A program made the position numbers and the translations under genes. Below, one piece after another: positions 1-9,367 of a DNA stretch of 64,000 nt (the first letter of the stretch is position 1; each line of letters starts with the position of its first letter). The notes under the pieces were generated by a model, which saw nothing but the letters and a program-made list of their open reading frames with translations, made no database searches and had not been told where the DNA came from. Source of the stretch: Phytophthora colocasiae (taxonomy: Eukaryota; Oomycota; Peronosporomycetes; Peronosporales; Peronosporaceae); the NCBI GenBank assembly GCA_018806915.1, contig JAGKQI010000052.1, positions 806,001-870,000 of the forward strand, in the 5' to 3' direction.

Positions 1-358
1 GGCCTTGAGTCCATAATGTTGACCTTCAGGTGGCACCTTCCTCCTTGAGCCCTGCTGGCTGTTGCCCTCACGTGGGTGGGTTGGTTTCGCGAACAGATAG
101 CGAACATGGGCTGTCTGTGCATAGCGGCTGGAATCGCCATACTCAACCCCAGTGAAAAGTGAAACGTGTCGCCGACTGGGCAGCCAAACGCCCAGCGCAG
201 ACACCAAGTGCCGGTCAGTTCGGCTTTTGCCATACCCAAGTCCCAACCTCCGCGCGCCAATCCCCCGCGCCCCCAACTCGTCCGCGAGTACACAAAACCC
301 CAGCGTCTTACGAGCCGTTTGTCGGTTCTCCTTCTCTTCCGCCTTTGTCCCCCTCCTT

Positions 359-2278
359 ATGCCCAACGTGGCTATGATGTCCGCGCCGTCGCCCTCGGCG
401 CTCTCCATCCAGGTGCATCCGCGTGTCCAGACTGTCTACGTCCGTATGAAGGACCGCTCTGGCACTGTCGCTATCGATATGACGCAGGATATGCAATCTC
501 CTAAAGAGCTCATCGTCCGGTTCCATGAACTGGCGTTTGGCAAGAGCTTCGCGGCCTTCGCAGCCAATTCCGGGCTTCTCACACGTCGTCACAACCAGGA
601 GACGATGGTTTCGAGTCTAAATGACATTCAGGACGGAGAAGTGTTGGTCTATAAACCATGTGAGGAGCTACGCACTCTGGTAGAACAAGGTTGTTTGACT
701 CCAGTGCTGGCTACCCATTCCCCTGTGGATGTGAGTCCATCCAGCTCCCCTTTGGGTCTCAAGCGCAAGGGACGTGCCAAGTCCGTGACCAACAACGTGG
801 AGCGAGTCCACAGATACGCCTCGGATCTCGCCAAGATGGATGTCTCTCCTAGAGAGAGGGAACTCATTGAAGACATGCTCATTGTGGGCGACGAACAGGT
901 CGTAGACGCCATGGAACAATTCGTCATGCACCGGAACCCTGCACTGGTGAGGAGAGTACTGCATGGACCTGCTTTGAAGAAGAAGAACGCTGCTTTGGAC
1001 ACTTTATCAATGAATTTCTCCTCCATGGATATGCACTCGCCTGCGGTGCCGACGTCTGGGGTGGATTTTGCTGACCCGTTCTTAGTGGGAGGACAGAACC
1101 CGTTCGTACGAGCAGCAGAGGCAGAATCCCAGCATCCTTCAATGATGAACATCGATAACGAGCCGTCCGCAACGGAGGGAGGACGTCCTTCGCTCCTGTT
1201 TGACGGTGACGCGCTGTCCAGTCCTCCCATTTTCCTGCAATCTATTAAGGAGAAGGTGACGCCTCCCGCAGGCCAGTCAGCAAGAATGTCTCTGTCTCTA
1301 TCGAACGATTTGGACCCGGGTATGAATGCGCACACGCCGACTACCCTTTTTTCAGTCGAGAAGCTGCTGGACAACGTCCCTGTAGCGCGTGACTTCCATG
1401 AAAAGTATGATATTAGCTCTGTGTTGGGATCTGGCAAGTATTCCGTGGTGAAGCGCTGTACCAAGAAGTCGACAGGCGAGCAGTTCGCTGTGAAGATTAT
1501 TGATAAAAGACAGATGATCGAGGTGCGATTCCTTAAGCGAGAGCTGGAGATTATGTATGCACTGCGCCACGATGGAGTCGTGCGCCTTCTGGAGCTGTTC
1601 GAGACCAACGACAGCTTGTTCCTGGTCATGGAGCTGTGCGGCCAGGAGCTTTTCGAGTTTATTGACCGGAATGGGCCTCTGCCCGAGTCCACCACACGCC
1701 CGCTTATTCGGAAGCTGGTGCGTACAGTCGCGTACCTGCATGCGCAGTGCATCGTTCACCGCGACATTAAGCCGGAGAACATCCTGCTACCACCCAACAG
1801 CCAGGACCTGAGTGATATTAGGCTCTCGGACTTTGGAATTGCTCGGAAACTCGATGGCCACGGACATGATAACGCGCTCACGCCCCATGAAAGTCTCTCG
1901 GAGGTTGCGAACCTCCACGATGCCCCCAGTGCCACTGGCCTCCCGTCAGCTACGGATATGGTACGTAACCGCATGGCACGAGCACACACGAAATGTGGCA
2001 CGCGTGACTACATCGCACCGGAAGTTATGAGCGGCAAGGGCTACGGCACAGAAGCTGATCTATGGAGTGTAGGCGTGGTGACGTATGTGTTGGCGAGCGG
2101 TTGCGCTCCCGTGTTCCTTCCGACTGCTGAAGGTGTGAAGAAGGTGTTTTTTTCGGACGAGGCATGGAGTGGCGCATCCGACGACCTGAAGCGTTTTATC
2201 GAGGCACTGCTTGTACGAAACCCGGAGAAGCGGATCACTGCAGCTGACGCCTTGGAGCACCCGTGGCTCAAGGAGTAA
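359..2278 (+). CDS. CAMK-type serine/threonine protein kinase
   Basis: Intronless protein kinase of about 639 residues from the ATG at 359. The frame is open upstream to 152, and a second ATG lies at 374, just before a conserved-looking start. Residues about 5-100 look like a ubiquitin-fold or doublecortin-type domain (a 'SLNDIQDGEVLVY' stretch ends it), but this is not certain. The kinase domain fills about 350-638. It has a Gly-rich loop (GSGKYSVV), Lys in FAVKII, HRDIKPEN, DFG, and APE in YIAPEVM. The end (DPEKR-like 'NPEKRITAADALEHPW') is typical of CaMK/DCLK kinases. An insert of roughly 50 residues sits between DFG and APE, in the activation segment, and the region after helix F is shorter than usual. 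All catalytic residues are present, so it should be active. Substrates cannot be inferred. Confidence 0.88.
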   Translation: MPNVAMMSAPSPSALSIQVHPRVQTVYVRMKDRSGTVAIDMTQDMQSPKELIVRFHELAFGKSFAAFAANSGLLTRRHNQETMVSSLNDIQDGEVLVYKPCEELRTLVEQGCLTPVLATHSPVDVSPSSSPLGLKRKGRAKSVTNNVERVHRYASDLAKMDVSPRERELIEDMLIVGDEQVVDAMEQFVMHRNPALVRRVLHGPALKKKNAALDTLSMNFSSMDMHSPAVPTSGVDFADPFLVGGQNPFVRAAEAESQHPSMMNIDNEPSATEGGRPSLLFDGDALSSPPIFLQSIKEKVTPPAGQSARMSLSLSNDLDPGMNAHTPTTLFSVEKLLDNVPVARDFHEKYDISSVLGSGKYSVVKRCTKKSTGEQFAVKIIDKRQMIEVRFLKRELEIMYALRHDGVVRLLELFETNDSLFLVMELCGQELFEFIDRNGPLPESTTRPLIRKLVRTVAYLHAQCIVHRDIKPENILLPPNSQDLSDIRLSDFGIARKLDGHGHDNALTPHESLSEVANLHDAPSATGLPSATDMVRNRMARAHTKCGTRDYIAPEVMSGKGYGTEADLWSVGVVTYVLASGCAPVFLPTAEGVKKVFFSDEAWSGASDDLKRFIEALLVRNPEKRITAADALEHPWLKE

Positions 2279-2525
2279 ACGTAGAGAAATCCCGAACAAA
2301 TGGTAAGCTGTCTGATGGAGCTCCTTCAGTGGGAAGAGACGAGCTTCATGTTGGCAGACGAGTGTTAGCATAGCTTTTTTTTATCAGAGACCAAACCAAA
2401 TACTATGTATTAAAGCCAAGCAACAAGTCACGTAGCTGTTCGTAGCCATCTTCTGTCTAACCTGGTTTGGTAAGCAGAGGACCATCCTCTATTGAAAAAC
2501 CCTCAGCATTTTCTCCATCTTGTGT

Positions 2526-3109
2526 CTACTCGTTGTCCTCGTCAAACTCCTTAATGACCTCCGGAGTGGCCTGCACCAACTCCACCATAGTAGGGTTGTC
2601 ACACAAGTTGAAGAACTCCATGCTACTGCCATCCTCACTAGGGGGAATAACCAGCACATCATGGCCCTCAGGACCCTTGACAACTCCTTCACTGGTGTAT
2701 GGCACCTTCTCTTGCTTAAGGTAGCCTTCCACCTCTCCAAGCTTGTCCACCCAGAGGCTAATGAAGTTAGGGTGGTTAAAACGGTTGCGCAGCACGCGGT
2801 TCTTCTTCTTCTGGTCCGATTCCAGACGTGTCGGGTACTCCCAGTCCTGCACCTCGACATCCCGAACACCTACGATACGGAACGGTCGGTCCACAGTGTC
2901 CTATAGCAGCAAAACACACTCATGTACGTTAAAAAGAGCTGTTCAGTGATATCCGATTGATCTCTCTCTAGCATACAACGTACATCCTCGTCGTGCTCGA
3001 AGTGGATGGGACGCAGAACCTGACGTGACGCGTCCGTCTTCTTAGCGAACGCGCGCGTCTGCGGGCGAGTGAGAGCCGCACGGGAACGGAGAGCAGCACG
3101 ACGAAGCAT
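2526..3109 (-). CDS. small mitochondrial protein, possible VOC-fold half domain
   Basis: Two exons: 3109-2984 and 2900-2526, with an 83-bp GT...TAG intron that keeps phase 0. The product is about 166 residues. The N-terminus is rich in Arg/Ala without acidic residues (MLRRAALRSRAALTR...), a good mitochondrial presequence. The body is acidic at its C-terminus. The stretch 'WVDKLGEVEGYLKQEKVPY...GPEGHDVLVIPPSEDGSSMEFF' resembles the second half of a glyoxalase/VOC module, but the first half is not clear and no metal ligands can be assigned. I therefore give no function. Its start codon lies 180 bp from the divergent THOC5 start, so the two genes probably share a bidirectional promoter. Existence as a gene is well supported by the clean splice; the VOC reading is weak. 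Confidence 0.72.
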
Positions 3110-3288
3110 TGTCCAGCTATCAGATGTGCGGTGTGTGGCAGTCAGGGAACGTAACCTCATGTGTACCACCTTATGTTTGTGTAGAGTACGTAATCTACAG
3201 GTGCACCACATAGTATTGTGTTTGTTACATAATTCAAAAAAAAGGTTATGCCTACAGGTTACACTTCAGGTTACGTCACGTTGGAGCA

Positions 3289-5587
3289 ATGGCGGCGGAG
3301 ATGGAAGGAGCCGCGCTGAAGCAGCTTCAGAAAGCGTGTACAGAGCTTAAGGAGGAGATGACGGCTATGTATGAGCAGCGCGCAGGTCGTCGACCAGATG
3401 AGGCACGTGTGAAGCAGCGTCGCTGGCGTATTTTACTGCTTTTGAGCCACATGAAGGCGGGGTTACGCGAGACCTTTTTGGAGGCTGATGCTCGTCGAAC
3501 GCGCGTCCAGGAGCAGAAGAACGTAGCGGAGACACATCAGTTACAGCTACAGAATCTACTGTACGAAAAAGACCATTTACTGCGTGAAATCCGTCGCTGC
3601 AGAGGCTTCAGCACTAAAGAGATGGATAAGATCGAGTTTGCAGATGGAGATCTCCCTATTAAAGTGGACGCAGACGTCCACCGTCAACACCTGGACCAGT
3701 TAACTAAGGAGCTTCATGCTCGTAAGAGACTTCAAGAAGAGCTGAAGGAGATTAAACTTAAAATTGCCAAGGTGGAGGACGCTACCGAGACCAAACAGGC
3801 CTTTTTGAATGCTCTGCCGGATCATTTGGCAGGTATTGAAGCTGCTACTACAGGACTGCAGAAGTACATGGGAGAACCAGTTACAGCTCAACGTAACAGA
3901 CACCGTGCAGCTGAAGTGGAGCTGCCCACGCCGTTGTATGCGCTTTATTGCGAGCTGGAGGCCTACCAGACTGCCAGTGGAGATGCAGGCAAGCAGTTAC
4001 AACTGGAGATTGCGGACTCTATTGGAGTGAAGTATACTGGCGCCTTTAGGAAACGTGGCTTTCCTGCTGCTCTTGATCGACAGGAGCACGTAGCACCAGT
4101 GATGAAGAGGCTGAAGGCGCCGTCGTGCTCACCGTCATCGAGTGTTAACGGAACGACACCACCTCCACCACACAGTCGTGCTCCGTCACGTTCGCCGTCA
4201 GCTAAACGAGCAGGTACCTCTGCAGAACCGGAAAGTGGTGAAATTGTAGCCACCCACACTGCAGAAAAGCTGTTGGAACTGCGTCCTCATGCGTCTCCTG
4301 AAGATGAAGAAGAAACGAAGGAAGAGAGTTCGGAGTCCAAGCAGCCACACCAAGAGCAGGATGAGAGCACTGAAACGACAACTACTCCTGCACAGAATTT
4401 ATGGAAGCCGCATGGGAAGGCTCTACAGCTGACAATTACTGTTACGACTCCTTTCGATACTAACAAGAATGGGGATGCAGCTAAGAACGTGTCGGGCTCG
4501 TTCACTGTGATGTTCCAGTACTTTCCCGTGGCCAAGATCGTTACTGCTGAGATCGTCAAGACTGTTCCTGCAAGTTTTAATCACGGCAACCATCAACGCA
4601 GCATCTTGATGAATTTATTCCCAGGTGACGATGGCCTTAGTGTTCCTCAGTTAGCCGTGAACTATACTTTCCAAGAGGACAGTGAAGAACGTCCTGAAGT
4701 GGAGTTCCCAGCTAATGCTGCATGCAGACCGTATCACTGGGCCCAGTGGGTATGTGGTTTGGACCCTATGAAGCGCCCAGATCCGGGTGTGGAAGTTGAG
4801 GAGAAGCCTCATCGCCGACCGGAGCCGTCAGTACGCAATGTTATGGCTCAAATTGTAAAGCGCTTGGTAGCAACTGTAGTGCTCAAGAAGCATTTGGATC
4901 AACTGGCCAAGGCTACCAGCGGCACTCACCGGTCAGACGACGACGGTGCTAACTTTGTGCATCCACTAGCGCGTCATCTCTTCCCACACGAAGTAAAGAC
5001 TTATCTTGAAGAATGGAAGGAGATCCCTACACCCCCTCAAGACGTTTTCCAGCTCTTTAGAGAGAGTGCTGCTCCATCAACGCGTCCACGAGCCCGATTC
5101 CAACTATCCACCACTGGCTGCCGCTACTTCCGTGCCGGGTTGAAGAATGGCCAGACGAAGGTGTCCGCGATCGTCGAGATCTCGCCGGAGTATCCGATCC
5201 GTGCCCCACGCTTCCTGTTCCAGCCTCGTTCGACGATGACCAGCAAGGCAGTGGACAAAGACCAGCTATTCGTTTACGAAAATCAGCTGAAGGTGCGTGT
5301 CCTCATCCCTAATTGTCTACCAACCTGTGAATTAACCATAATTTGTTCTGTAGGAACTCGAGGTCGAGGTGAACGCGTACTACGACGAATTAACCCCTAA
5401 GGGCTCGGAGCACTTCCTGCTTCTCCACCAGCTTCGCAAGATCGAGGTGTGTTTCGACGTGTTGTGCAATGCTGCCTCTGATGGTGACGCTGACGTGTCA
5501 CTCTGCTTCGGACGTGAACGTCGTGGTAAAGACCGTCGTCAAGCTTTGGTCATGGACCCAGCAGCCAAGGAATTGCGACACAGATAA
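3289..5587 (+). CDS. THOC5: THO complex subunit 5 (THOC5)
   Basis: Component of the THO/TREX complex that couples transcription to mRNA export in the nucleus. Exon 1 is 3289-5292 and exon 2 is 5354-5587. The 61-bp intron (GTGCGT...GTAG) joins '...ENQLK' to 'ELEVEVNAYYDEL' in phase 0. The product is 745 residues. The N-terminal 200 residues are coiled coil with the THOC5 landmark 'YEKDHLLREIRRCRGF' followed by the 'DLPI' loop. A low-complexity Ser/Pro and Glu-rich linker spans about 280-370. The C-terminal half (with 'GCRYFRAGLKNGQTKVSAIVEISPEYP') matches the RWD-like C-terminal domain of the family. Length is close to animal THOC5 (about 680). The gene converges on SSNA1, about 100 bp downstream. 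Confidence 0.9.
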
Positions 5588-5689
5588 AACTCTGAGCAAG
5601 ATCGAAGCTCTTCATCGGTAAGGAACAACTAATGACAAGGGTGTTTGCATATAGTTTATTGAGCAGTTATGGAGCTACTGGAGAAATCC

Positions 5690-6025
5690 CTACGACGATG
5701 TCTGTTTCTTCTTGGTCAGTTGAACAGTCTCCCGTTTGAGCACATGAAGCAGCGTCTGCGAGCTCTCGAGGATCTTCATATAAGCAGCTTCTGTCTCCTG
5801 GATCGTGCGGTCGTATTCATTGCGAGCTTGTGTTTTCCTGGCCAGAGCTTCATTGATCTTACTGAGTCTGTCAGTGAGGATTGTCAGGTCCTTCTGGATC
5901 TTGGCCTTCTCCTCTTCCTCCTTGAGCATAGCGCGATTCACCTCCTCCCGTTTCTCCCGCAGATCCTCAATGCATTTCACCAGCTCATTGTTGTAGTTCT
6001 GCAGTGTGGCACCTTGCTGAGCCAT
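5690..6025 (-). CDS. SSNA1: SSNA1/DIP13 microtubule-associated coiled-coil protein
   Basis: Intronless 111-residue protein, almost the same length as human SSNA1 (119) and Chlamydomonas DIP13. It begins [20 protein letters not shown] and keeps the hallmark '[20 protein letters not shown]' and 'SSQTLL.VLKRE' blocks. The family forms coiled-coil fibrils on microtubules at basal bodies, centrosomes and axonemes, and promotes microtubule nucleation and branching. In an oomycete this fits the biflagellate zoospore stage (inference). The whole chain is predicted coiled coil with no other domain. The start is fixed by the conserved MxQQGA N-terminus. It is convergent with THOC5. Its upstream side is only about 100 bp from the terminal repeat of a mariner-like element, which may have landed in the promoter. 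Confidence 0.95.
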   Translation of the reverse strand: MAQQGATLQNYNNELVKCIEDLREKREEVNRAMLKEEEEKAKIQKDLTILTDRLSKINEALARKTQARNEYDRTIQETEAAYMKILESSQTLLHVLKRETVQLTKKKQTSS

Positions 6026-6127
6026 CGTAGAGAGATGGAGATGGCCGAGTGGAGGAAGACAGCAAGGCGTCGTTTCATGAGCTATTCCTGGACAGTTAAG
6101 GAGCTGTAGCCATGTTCTTTAAATGTA

Positions 6128-6157
6128 CTACCTCTGTGCGGAAAATAATGAGCATTT
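6128..6157 (+). repeat. left terminal inverted repeat of mariner-like element
   Basis: Begins CTACCTCTGTGCGGAAAATA directly after TA at 6126-6127. It is the reverse complement of 7069-7098 with a single T/C mismatch at position 7. Confidence 0.93.
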
Positions 6158-6379
6158 TAAAAAAAAATGCGCAGCGCTCCGCCTCGTTGTTTTTGGGAGT
6201 TATTAGATTTGCAGAGGAGCTATGCGTTTGTGTTGAGCTGCTGACAAAACCAAAAAGAAATTTAGAGCGCACGTGCTCGCCACATTAGAAGTACTACTAG
6301 TAGTAAAACGGATCAAACTCAGACGTCGTTGACGTCTCACGAGCAGTTAATGCGTCTGGAACATCAACAGGAGTTGTCA

Positions 6380-6955
6380 ATACAGAAAAGGAGAGTTCAA
6401 ATCGGGGCTTTGAGCAGGCTGGTTCACAAGCTTGATCGTCCGTCCAGCCACCAGAGCATCCTGCCGCAGCTACCACGGGATCGTCCTCCAGGACATGAGG
6501 GCGAGCAATATCACGTCGTGCATTGCGTCGAGCTTGTAGGTTCCATCAAGCTGACGGGTCACATGATCCATGCAGAACTGGAGCCTCTTGAGGCGATTAA
6601 AGGGGTCAGCAGTGGACGAGTTTGTCTTGGCGCACGGCGTAGGAAGCCCTCCTTCACGAGTTGTTGCACGAGATATGACCCCTGTTGTATAGCACGCTGG
6701 TGCTCACGGTCATTTACTGGAACTTCGGCGAGGCACTTGCACAACTCCACGCGGTTCTTCTCCTTTCGCCCTCGGATGTTTTCTGACTTGACTACCATCG
6801 CTACCCCGGATACCCTGCTCCCAAATGCGAGAAACAGTTTAGATCAAAATAGGCAGCTGTCCGCTTGATATCGCCGTGCCTGAGCACCTCTCCGTTGCTG
6901 TGAAGAAGCAGCATCTCCCACACTGCTTGGCGCTCTTCGTCAGACGCCTCCGATC
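6380..6955 (-). pseudogene. mariner-like transposase remnant
   Basis: Three frames must be combined to follow the protein. An N-terminal piece from about 6955 reads SDEERQAVWEMLLLHSNG then GDIKRTAAYF, like the helix-turn-helix region of these transposases. The middle piece starts near 6798 and includes 'EHQRAIQQGSYLVQQLV' and 'RPLLTP'. Another frame gives 'FNRLKRLQFCMDHV' and 'GTYKLDAMHDVI', the usual lead-in to the first catalytic Asp block. A last piece ends 'NQPAQSPDLN', the block that normally holds the second and third catalytic residues. The segment that should carry the DEKWF catalytic motif is missing or unreadable, so this is an internally deleted relic. Confidence 0.75.
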
Positions 6956-7068
6956 CGCTCCGGTTTGAAAGTGATGGGGGGAGGTCCAGCGGGAAGATTG
7001 GGCGGGAGATTCCAAAATATGATCAGATTTGCAAGGTATAGATTCTGAACAGGATGTAATACAATTGG

Positions 7069-7098
7069 AAATGCTCATTATTTTCCGCACGGAGGTAG
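7069..7098 (-). repeat. right terminal inverted repeat of mariner-like element
   Basis: Reads CTACCTCCGTGCGGAAAATA on the minus strand and is followed by TA at 7099-7100. It mirrors 6128-6157. Confidence 0.93.
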
Positions 7099-7154
7099 TA
7101 TGATAGATGCTCTATAAATGCTGTTGTAATACAGGAGAAGTTTTATTTACAATA

Positions 7155-9333
7155 ATGGGCGAGCAGAACAAGATGTTTAAGGGCTTGTGTCTCTGCTCAA
7201 CGGGGTTGGAAGTGGGTGTTAAGGTGCGCATCTACTTCTTCTATGTCTCTGCTATCGAATGCACTGCTTTTTACGTGCTAACTCTCTGTCTACACTTCAA
7301 AACGATCCATTTATCTCTTAGGAACAAGTGCGTAAAATCGTTTTGGCCTGTGGAGGTCAGTTTGACGACGATTTGGATCCAAACATCACGACCCATTTAA
7401 TCGCTGAAGCTGTGGGCTCTTTAAAACACCGTGTACGGCCTCAACCAGCTCAAAATGTGTCCAAAACTCTGTTAACCATGTTGTTATCGCACAATTATTG
7501 CAATTATTGCAGGCTGCAGTAGCTCACGAACTTCCTGTAGCATCACCTCACTGGGTTTTCGAGAGTTTCCGGGCGCAGAAGCTTCTAGATGTCAAGGATT
7601 TTGGTCTAAGGCTCTTGGAAGGCATTGGGATTTGTACTGCAGGCTTGACAATGGAGGAGAAGGAATCAGTAGCTCAGCAGGCCACAGACCATGGAGCCCA
7701 ATACGACGGCAGACTGGAGCTTGGATTTACCAGCATTCTGATCGCTCACCACCCAGAAGGAGCCAAATATGAGGCAGCAGTGGCTAATGATATTCCAGTA
7801 GTACATCTGGCGTGGTTCTACGCCTGCTTGGAGAGAGACATGTTCGTGGAGGAGGAAGAATTCGCCTTACGACCAGAAGCAGAGGATCCAAGCTTACAGC
7901 CAACATACATTGCCGTAAATCAGCAGCGAGATGCTCAAGAACTTATAGCTGATTTACCTGAGATTGTGAAGAAATATCGACGTTCACAAGAGGAGTATAA
8001 AGAAGATGAGGAGGATGGAGACGATTGGATGGATTTACTTGACGGTTGTGTGTTGTATCTACTTGGATTCCCTCCTCAAATGAACACAATGCTACAGCAT
8101 TTGATCCGGACGAGCATGGGGACAATTTATCACAATGTGGTGATTCACCAAGTAACGCACGTCGTTGTAAGCCCGTCACTTTCCGATAAATACACACTGG
8201 AAGCGATTCGAAAACGTGTGATTGCTGCCAACGCTGGAGATGAGGTCCACTTCGTGTCTGCTAGCTGGTTGATTGATTGTGTCAAGTGTATGGGCATTCA
8301 GCCAGAAGAGCTGTATCCTGTTGAGCTCGATGTGAATGTTCCTGAGGTCATGCCAGATACTTTAGCAACTGGTTCTGTCAAAGATACTCACAAGTCCACA
8401 GAAGCAAACGAAGATACAAGCTTAGACCCAGTCATACTGTCGGCAGATTTGCTACAAAATGGTGACGGTAGTAGCTTTCTAGCGACCCCGGAGAAGAAGA
8501 CAACTCCCAAGAAACGTACCGGTATTTTCTCGGGTTATTCATTCCTACTGCTATGCAGGGATCCTGATGACAAGCATCTGATTAAACCGATGCTAAAGGA
8601 GATTCGAGGAGAGCGTGGAGGTGCCGAGGCTATCGCTCTTGCAGCCATTGACTTCCCACGCTTGGATCCAGAACAGTTCTCCTTTATTAGCCACGCGGTG
8701 GTGTGTACTGGGGCAGATGTGGATGAGCAGGAGGCGCTCAAGATGCAAGAGCGTATTCACCAAGTTCAGCGCGAACTGCGAAGTACAGAAAATGCTGATG
8801 AAACCCAAGAGCAACCTCACAAACGCGCACGGCATGAGAAGAAGCCGCGACAACGAATGCTGCAATTTGTGTCGGATCTGTGGGTAAATTGCTCACTTGC
8901 CGCCAAGTTGAAGCTCTCGTTTGCTTCCCATGACCTATTCGACGTCAGTTCAAACCGCCCACGTGCTCTTTTCAGTTCTCCTGTTCCTCTACCAGGCTTT
9001 AACGATGTGGTTGCTTCAACTTCAGTTTACCGTGAAGTTGAGCAGCTTGTGGTGATGGAACTATTACGCCTTGCTGGTGCTCGTATTACGAGGAAACTCA
9101 GTAGTCAGAATACGCACCTCATCTGCCGGACAGCGTTTAGTATGAAGCTTGCGAAGGCGGCCAAGTGGGGCCTTCACGTCGTGACAGCACGCTGGGTAGT
9201 GGACAGTCTACTGCAAGGCAGGCGACTGGACGAAGACAACCAGGACTTCAAGGTGGACACTGGGAGCTTCATGCACACTGAAAACGAGGAGACTGCCCTC
9301 TCCCAGTCCTCACCTCGGTCAGCTTCAACATAA
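7155..9333 (+). CDS. TopBP1/Rad4/Dpb11-like multi-BRCT protein
   Basis: Three exons: 7155-7223, 7322-7432 and 7513-9333, both introns in phase 0. The product is about 666 residues. It has at least five BRCT modules: about residues 8-80 (start 'MFKGLCLCSTGLEVGVK', end HWVFES), 95-170 (GIGICTAGLTMEEKE ... HLAWFYACLE), 236-315 (GCVLYLLGF ... SASWLIDCV), a diverged one around 400-520, and 570-645 (MELLRLAGARI ... TARWVVDSLL). The tandem N-terminal modules with the T-G-L and W-F-x(3)C landmarks resemble TopBP1/Rad4, scaffolds that bind phosphorylated replication and checkpoint proteins. An acidic linker (KEDEEDGDDW) and a basic patch (KKPRQR) are visible. PTIP or Rtt107-type proteins are alternatives. 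It is shorter than animal TopBP1 but close to yeast Rad4/Dpb11. Only 34 bp separate its stop from the end of the convergent mucin-like gene. Confidence 0.8.
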
Positions 9334-9367
9334 AGTGGAGGGAAACAATGGATCTGTGTATTCATTC

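Larger units (their letters stand above)
6128..7098 (-). mobile_element. mariner-like DNA transposon, degenerate
   Basis: A 971-bp element bounded by 30-bp terminal inverted repeats with one mismatch and flanked on both sides by TA, the target duplicated by Tc1/mariner elements. The TIR starts CTACCTC(T/C)GTGCGGAAAA, close to the CTCCCTCCGT-type ends of plant mariner-like and Stowaway elements. Transposase remnants lie inside on the minus strand in broken frames. The element sits between SSNA1 and the BRCT gene, with one TIR 57 bp upstream of the latter's start codon. It is too short and too damaged to encode an active enzyme. Confidence 0.88.

Noticed and set aside
649..1752. Minus-strand frame of 367 codons opposite the kinase
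   Set aside because: Kinase motifs on the plus strand are unmistakable; the opposite frame has no domain pattern.
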